Assembly: GCA_034008185.1 (NCBI GenBank) | Contig: CM067081.1 | Location: 108,943,265 to 109,007,264 of the forward strand | Reading direction: 5' to 3' | From: Gorsachius magnificus | Lineage: Eukaryota > Chordata > Aves > Pelecaniformes > Ardeidae | Length of the DNA stretch: 64,000 bases | Part shown: positions 53,001 to 62,000 of the stretch, piece by piece | How the letters are laid out: each line of letters starts with the position of its first letter | Position numbering within the stretch: position 1 is the stretch's first letter | Program-made: the position numbers and the translations under genes | The notes under the pieces: model-generated | The model's database searches: none | What the model saw: the letters and a program-made list of their open reading frames with translations, nothing else | Told to the model about the DNA's origin: nothing

Positions 53001-56000
53001 CATTAGACATATCATCATCAGTGAAGTTCATTCTGCATGATCTTTATTAGCAGTGCATGCCTGAGCCTGCTGGAAACAAAGCTTATTTTTTATGTTGTGT
53101 TTGCTACAGTGGTAATCAGAAATAATTTTATGTTATAAGTGAACAGACAAGGAGCCCTGATTTACCATTTTATCTATAATTTCCCAGAGGAGGACTATGC
53201 TCAATAAAATTTCCATTTAATTTTCAATATGATTGATTATTCATAATTTGCATAGTCATTATAGGTATGATTTCATTTCTGATGTTAATTAAAAGCTCTA
53301 TCTAATTTCTGATTATCTGCCTCAGATTGATGAACTTGCCGTTACCTCCCCAGGTAACGATGTATGGTACTGATTTTATCCTTATTTGAAAGCTCTATGA
53401 TGCTTTCTGAAAAACTGAAGAAAAATCATCACCAGGCAGATACCTAACATAATGTTCAAAAGATTTAACAAAAGCTTCAATGGTGCTTCAGTGTCTGCTG
53501 GAATAACTCAATATGCATTAGCATTTCCAATCTTGCTGAGGCTTACAACCACATTTTTTTGTAAATAACTGATTTTTAAACTGAAGAACATGTATAGAAT
53601 GGAATAACAGCATGAAGGAAAGAAAACTAATAAAAGCTTTTTGAAAAAAATATATGATGATGGATGACATTTACTTCAGATGAATGAATTCGATAGCTGG
53701 CACGAAACTTGGGATATCCACTTATCTCTTGGAGTACTTAGTAATATATAAGGTGAGGAACTAGGAAGCTCATAAAAGCAGAGATAGCAATAGTCAACCA
53801 TATCCCTTCTTGCTGTTATTCGTGATACCAAATTGTTTCTGGTAGTGCAAACTCAGTTTCCTGATTTAAGGTAGCTGTAGATAAGAACTGTTAAGGCTAG
53901 ATCCTGTTTCCTTACAAATGTATAAATAAAATGGAAGAAAGAGAGTTGGATTCGTTGTTCCAACTGTTAGATTTGAATTATTTGGATTGGTTTGGACTAG
54001 TCTGGATTACCTGGATTGTCTCTAATTCAAAAGTTAATTATCTGTACTGCTTTTCCTCTCATATAGTACTTTGAGATCAAATAGTCATAGGAATGAGAAA
54101 TGGGAGTAAAGTGGTAGTGTGTTTTACTTTGTCTTCCAATTGTTGCTCACAAAGCATTTCCAAGATAATCCACGTAAACCAATATCTAAGGTCATCCCCA
54201 TTTTGGCTCTGATTCTGTTTTTCAAATGGAATTTTGACAAATGTTCTTCATTATATCTTTACAGCTGCAGTTTGTGATGGAAAATTTATGCTGACTGATT
54301 CCTCTGGGTTTTTTTACTCTATGAATTATCCAAAACCGTATAATGCAAATATCATCTGCCAATGGATCATACTGTAAGACATTTTCCAATAATTTTCTAC
54401 TAACATTTTTCTGTTTATTAGGTGATATTGTTTCCTGCACATCAAAATTAATGTCATTTGTTTCTATTCCTAAATACCCCAGCATGGACAATATGTAATA
54501 GCATTTTCTCCTTTGTATTCATGTAACTTTTCTTTAAAAACTTGCATGCCTAAACCATAACTAAATCAGTAATTTTCCCACTAATAAAAATTCTTAGGTA
54601 TGATTTTGAGAAGTCTTGTGTATTATATGCATGCACAGGAAAATATTTGTAAGCTCAAGATAAATCATATAACTCAAAATAATTACAAGGTATTTGTTTC
54701 AAAGTATTACAGTAAATACTGGAATTTTCAAGAATTCCCTTGTCATTTATAGGTACATATTTCTTCTGGGAGTTAACAGCACCTGTGCTCCTTAAGTCAT
54801 TTAGGAATATGTTTTAAAAGCGCATGAGTATCATTTGACATAATAGCACCAAACGCCTTTTACACCCTAGGAACAAGAAGTGGAATTTGTTTAATAAAGG
54901 ATACATACCTACAGGGAGGGACAGCTATTTGACTTCAATACTCAAGGTGCACTTCATAGGCCAGGGAAAAAAAAAGATATCTATACTATGTGACAAATCT
55001 CATCCTAAAGTACACATCTAAAATAAGCTATATGATTGCAAGTTGGAAGCTCCTAAAAATCCCTACAATGACTGCCAATTCAGAATTTACTGCTTTGAAA
55101 AGCAGTAATTCTTATGAAGGCTTTGTAGTAACGGCCTTCCTTTGAGAAGTATTAATTTGGTAGAAGAGTTTCAAAGAAGATTAAGGAAATGCCTTTAAAA
55201 TTGGATAAGAACTAGACTTCTCATTCCCAAGGCTCCTTTGAAAGTGCTAACCTTTGAGTTTGTTCAGGTCTTTGGTCTTCATTTTGACACTTCCAAGAAA
55301 AAGTCATGTTTCTCCTTCTGTTTAGTACATTTGTTCCTTCTAATTTTCAGCAATACTATTCACCAATAATTACTGGATACACCTGGTTTTAGGATACAGG
55401 TGTGTCACAGGAAAAGCACAAACTTGTATCATTCAGAATATAAGCCTGACTTGTTCGTTAGTTCAAAGTGCCACGGAATAAGAGCACGATAAATAATCGT
55501 GTCTTAAGTGCACTACTTCCCTCTAAGCTGTTAATTTTGCTTCAAATGCTGCTATAGCTGCAAGAAGCATTGCATTAGGTAGATATCTATATGAGGTATG
55601 TAGCTAACAAAAGCTTAATTTTGTAAAGAATCATGATTAATTACAAATAATATAGTACAGGTGCTGCAGGTCTGTGTAATTACAGATGGATCAATGACAA
55701 AAACCATCTGGTTTTATTTTCCAGTTATCTGTTTTAAAAACATCTGGCATCATTGGCAGTAAAGGCCTGAAAAATTCAATGTGGTACTAAAATTTTCTCT
55801 CCCTTTCTAACAGAATTGTTTCTATGAGGGAATATTTTGGATTTTCCAGTAACCAATGAGAGATATTTTATCCTATTATTTTTATAATCCCTATAAAAAT
55901 GTGTTAAAAGTCACCCTATAATACATCCAAGGTTTGATTTCTCTTCTGCCTTTTTTTGTCTAGAAAGATTTCCCCATTACCTTCAGGAAAAACATTTACA

Positions 56001-59000
56001 TTTTCACACCATTTAACTCCTCTCCAAATTAAGATGTAATTTCCTTTCCTTTTAAAAGAGCAGTATGCTTAATATATCCCCTAAAGATTAGCTTCCTGAA
56101 AGATTACCTTTCAACTATATGTTTTACTCTTTTCAAATCAGAGATATTTTTTTTCCTTTGGAGAAATACATAACCAAAAAAAAAAGGAAAAAAAAAAGCA
56201 AATGCAAATATTCAAATATCTACTTCACACATCTTTACTAATCAGTACTGATAAGCACCAAGATTGCTGTTGAACAGCAATTGAGCCTCTCAATTCCAGA
56301 AAACAACACGTAGTGGTATAGGAAGCTAGGCTGATTGTGATAGTAGACTTCTACAATTTGGACTACCATATATGTTTAGTAGAAAGGCAATGGGAGAGCT
56401 ACTTAAATATAGATTACTGAAAGAACATAACTTCAACAAAATAAAACCCAGCATTTTTTACACTTTAGTTAAAGTGACTTTTGTTATTAAACTTACTGTG
56501 TCATGGTCAGGTTTGATAACATGTCACCAAACAGTAGGTTTGAGATCCTTAAATCTTCATGCAAATCCTATTTTTGTCATAAGAGACATTATTTTGGACT
56601 TTGAGAAGACAGATTTTGATGTCTTGCTATTCATACTGATACCATGATACCATTTCTCTGGCTTTAGAAAGTCTATGTGAGCAGTGAGATGTTTTCCATT
56701 AGTAATATGTATTAAAAAGTAATTTTAAATTAATAAGATGCAGAGAAAAAAACCTACAAAAAACTGTTCAGCTGAATATCACATTCTAAAGTTTAGAAGA
56801 TTCAGTTCCTAAAATATACTTAACTCCAGTGAGTAAAGGAGTACTTGTACCATTACAAAAGTTTTATGCCCTATTCCTTTGGTAATTTTACAAGCTAGAA
56901 GTTAGCCAAATCGGTCATCTTGATTAATAATTTTGATTAATGTAATTTCGCATTTTTTCTGAATTTAACATTATTCAAGCACGCAAAGAATTTACTATAG
57001 TCAAAAAAAGATTACTAGAACATCACTTTCAGTCCTGAGGTTTATTTTTCTCTTGTTATCTTAGAGTGCCTCAAGGGTTATCCATTAAGCTGAACTTCAC
57101 TTCTTTTGATACACAACAATATGCGGACAATTTAAACATTTTTGAAGGTATAGGACAAAACAAGATTTTAAGAGGTAAGGGTTTTTTTCAGCTAATATTA
57201 CTTTTCCATAATAAAAATTAAGTGGTAAAATAAGCATTTTGAAGTGAAAAAATCGCATGCATATGTTTAAGTGGAAGAATAGATCTGTGTAAAGTTACCG
57301 TGTTAGGCAATTGATCTCAATATATATATCTACTTATACAAAGAGACCAGATAAATGCTTCCCTAATATATTAAAGAAATCTCTACTTTTTTTTAAGACC
57401 TTATTTGAATGAACTTGATAACTTCACCAGATCCTTGATCTTGGGGAGTCCATGTTTCATTGGAAATATGTTGTCAGAAGATCCTCTATAACATCACATA
57501 CAGTAACATAAAATGAAAAGATCTAAACTGAAACTGTTGTGAGAAGTACTATGATACTCCCTGAAATTCATTACCAGCATGGCATTGTTTTCCTCAGACC
57601 TTGAAATATTGATGATACCTTATCTCTGTCTCTATATTCTATTTTGGAAAACTGGTATTTTGCTCATTTTTCACAAGACTCAGTGTATCCAACTGAATTA
57701 CATCAGAGGTGGAATACATATACTTGAAGATATATAGAGATAAAACAGAAAGGTATTTATTCATCTTTATTTTGGAAGCAGGGTGAGAATGGGAAGGAGA
57801 AATCGTGTAAGACTCATAAAATAAAGAATGGAGAAATTCTACCCTTTCAGTACTGCTTTGAATTTTATCCCCCTTTGAAATTTCAATTTAGAAGTGAGAG
57901 ATTGCTTCAATAATATCCTCTGCAGCAACCATTAACTTGCATGGTTTTAAGGACTGCTGTGGGGATGACCACTGATACCACAAAGACAATGTTAAAGACT
58001 GCATTTCTGTGGATTGCCTAAAACTTTGCAGTTTGAGGGGTAGATTTCCAGGTATTGGGAATAGCAAATGTAGAGGAAAGAAGGACTACAAGGCATTTCC
58101 AGATTAAGACTCTCCACTTAAGTAAGTAAAAGAACCTGAGAAGAAGAAAGGAAAATAGCACACACATAATTAAAAGTGTGAAAGATTATCCCTATTGCAT
58201 TTCCTTAATAATTTGGCACTCTCAAATATATAGTACTACAAGTAGGTAAATAGCTCTTCCTCAGAAAAGCAAAGTCTATCTGTTCAAAATTGGGCAAGGA
58301 CTTCAGAAGAGAAAGAGTGGAGGCAAAAACTTTCACAGAACAATGAGGCGTTCGGGATTTTCTTTATCCTGAATACAATCGCTAGTCTAACTGTTGCTGC
58401 CTGGCATCATATCAGCTTTAGATGGAGGAGCAACTATTTTACTGTATGATGACTTGTATTGATTCTTTCACTTCAGACTTACAGAATTTATATGAGTGAA
58501 TTTACATTGACTTAGAATTTAAAGTCAAAATTTAGATGCATTGTACCATACAATCCTAGAACAGCCCAGGTTGGAAGGGACCTTGAAAGATCCTCTGGTC
58601 CAACCTTTCATGGAAAAGGGAGCCTAGGTGGAATTATCTAGCACCATGACCAGTTGCTTCTCAGAACATTGCAATTGTTCCTGTACTATATGCCTTCAAG
58701 CATACACCACAAAATGAAATTCCTATGTAATTTACAATTTCCTTACTCGTTGAATATCTGTAAGTGTATGTGCTAATTAGTAAACTGTAAGAGAAATTAT
58801 ATATAACAAAAATATGTAACCAGTACTGTGATTCTGGAGTTTCAGAGTGCACATTCGTAAATTTTGAGAACATATACAGAATAATAAGCATGGATATGAA
58901 GTTTATAGCATTGCATATGTGTACTATAAGAGATATTTCTCCACTTGCTGATATCCATATTGATGGATAGGAAAGATGGGATATGCAGAATACTTATATG

Positions 59001-62000
59001 TGAGTCAAACAGCTAAATGCTTTCATGGTTTTGAAGCTATTGTAGGCAGGATCACAGTGCAAGAGGGAAAGCATTTTTTAAGACTCAAAAAGTTAATCCA
59101 CCGTATTTTTGTGACAGTACTGGGGATTTTAATGTTCATGAGATTGTTTTCTCTCTGACTATATTATTCTTTATTTGTTCTCAGCTTCTCTATCAGGGGA
59201 TAATTCTGAGACAATTTATATATTTTCTCATGAGGCTACAGCACAGTTCATATCTGATTATTCTGAAAATTACAATGGCTTTAATGCAACGTACACTACA
59301 TTCAATGCAAATGAACTAAACAGTAAGTGTTCTTTTTGTGTGTGTGTGTTTGTTTGTTATCCCAGAAGTTTGGTAAAACTATATTTTCAGTTTGACAAAA
59401 TGGAGATGAAGAGGGAAGCAGTTTTTTCTGGCCTCAGTCCACTAACTAGATCCACTTTGAGAAATTTCATACTATTTTAAAGATCAAATCACTGTTTGCA
59501 ATAAGACTGTCAACATGTTTACAGGACCATATCTAGCAGTAGGGTGATACCTTACAAAGTTAATCTGTTCAAATATGAGTAAAACTCTGGCCACATCTCC
59601 ATCAGATTCCCCTCAGCCAGATTGTTCACTAATGAACACTGTTGAATCACTGACTCTAATCATTATTCTGTGATCACCTGACAGTACCTACTCTCCAGAG
59701 TTTCTGATGTCCTAAGTCATTGTCACAAGTAGTAGTCCCAAATGGTAAAACTAAGATTCAGGAAAATACCTGCTCCAATAAATAGACACTGGAAAAAATC
59801 CAGGTGCAGTAAATCTACAATGACAACAAAATGCAGCAATCTGATTCATGCGTTGGTGTTCTTTAGTAGTCAGAAAAAAAATTAGATGCAGATTGGACAA
59901 GTGAAGGCTGCTTCAGCTGCTAAATTTTGAGCAGGATGAGAGTAGGGGAAGTGGCTGGGAAGAGAGAAGCTGCAGGAAGCATCCAGGGTGCCAGCAAATT
60001 CTTGTCACATAGAAGCCCTTGGCCGGGGGCTGACCTGCACTTCAAGACATCATGAAAAGACACTGAATAAAATATCATGGGAAGAAAAGTTATAAGGATG
60101 TTGCAGCAAATATATGTGAGCAAGGAAGGAGCAAAGGAGAAGGACAAGTACAGGGGCATCCCTGGTGCATGGAGAACAGCACTTATCTTCTGAGTATTCA
60201 GCTCTGGTGATGAGCCCTTGTATCTGGAGCAGTCCAGGCCTTGGCAAAGAAAAGAGGAAAAGAGCAGGGTTAGCCCTTGGTGTTAGCTACGCAAGGAGTC
60301 CTCTCTCATTCCCCCACCACATTACTGGTGAAGGATCAAAAGAGAAAGTTGATGAATGAGTGCAAGATCATGCAGGGCCGCCTTCAGCAACAGTATTTTG
60401 TTAACAAGTACAAATGACACATTGCAGAGAAGAGGAAATTGAGTCACCGTGGGTTCTGGTTTTGAAACATATTTAAAAATTCACATTGTCATTACTCATT
60501 CTTATGTAATTATGAGAAAACACTTAATGTCTCTGTCATTTTTAGTTACTAGAGGTTCTTATTCACAGATTATGAGAAAGTCAATTGCACTTTTGAAGAC
60601 GGCTTTTGTTACTGGTTACAAGATATAGATGATGATTCTGACTGGGAGAGAGTTCAGGGCCCTACATTTCCCTTTATGAGTGGTCCTGATTTTGATCATA
60701 CATTCGGCAACATGTCAGGTAAGATCAAATACAAGTTGATTGCAGATTAAAGGAAAAGCTTGATTTAGCTTATGTTATACCACCATATAATGGTTTCTTC
60801 ATAATGGTATTATTGGGATGTAATTTTATTCTGCCATAAAAATGAGGGCAGGAGGCTACGAGACAAAATGTTTTATACTACCGATTGCCATCTTGTGGTA
60901 ATATACCAAAACTAAAAGAAGAAATGAAAGAATAGATAAAGAGATTGAAGTGTGAGGTATTGAAAAGTTTCAATGATGTTAAAATGCCGAAGTGCCTTAT
61001 CCAAGAAAGGAATTTCTATTATGCAACAGTGTTATAGGTCACATAACTGTATGTTTATCTTAAGGAAGAAAACACGTGTATTTTTGGGAAATCACTTTTA
61101 TTTCATCCCTGTCTACTGGTGACATCCTCATGGTTATCAAGGAATTATTTTGATTTAACATAAAGTTGACCTGCAGGGTACATAGGGCACCTGTGTCCCC
61201 AGTTAGAATCGCACACCAAGCATACTAAATTTCAACACACATGCAAAACACAAAAACACTCCAGCAGCTGCTATAGCATATCAACTTAATTGGAAGAGTG
61301 ATCATATCAAATGTGGGTTTTAATTAAAAAGACAATACTGATAGGAATCAGATTTTGAAGGTGTATGATGAATGCTTATGCCAGAATTAGACTCCAAAAT
61401 GTTTTTTCTGCTTCAACAGGAAAATCAAACAATCTCTTTCTCAGGTGATTTGTCAGTCCAGCCAAAACCAGTTAGCATAATTTGGATTTTGCAATGATTA
61501 TATGTATTCTATTCAAGACTTATACAGAACTTATTCAGTGACAATTAACTGGAAAAATTACAAATTATTCTGGAAGAAGTTACTCGCAGGAAAAGAAAAA
61601 TATTATTCAGCATGTTATTGGATAGAAATTTTTCACCTCTCTGGGTAAATGCACATCTTCTAAACAATCTTCAGAACACTGTTTTATCTTCCCTGAATAT
61701 AAATCAGATTAAAACATATAAAATTTGTTTAATAAAACACTTGCCCATGATTTCTAGCTCTCTTAAAAATGCTAATTTATTTTAGGTGCTCTGTTTCACT
61801 GTGCTAGGTCTAAGCTGACATATGTAATACTGTTATAGATATTGTTGCTATTATATTGAATATTCAAATTTGTATGACCTGTGTTTGAAGAAAAAATGTG
61901 AGCTGCTTCATTAATATTTAGCTGTTACATACATTCAGTGAGACAGTGTGTTTTTGTTTTGTTGCTCTTCAAAAGCAAAGGACTTAATACATACTCAGGA

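Larger units (their letters stand above)
49517..54264 (+). other. Intron 8 of TMPRSS15
   Basis: The longest intron placed here (4.7 kb), GTAAGA to TTTACAG. It contains an AT-only tract, a CR1 3' end near 50.3 kb, and two patches of higher GC content (about 50,090-50,300 and 52,040-52,470) without recognisable genes. No additional in-frame exon is needed between the LDLRA and CUB exons. Confidence 0.7.
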
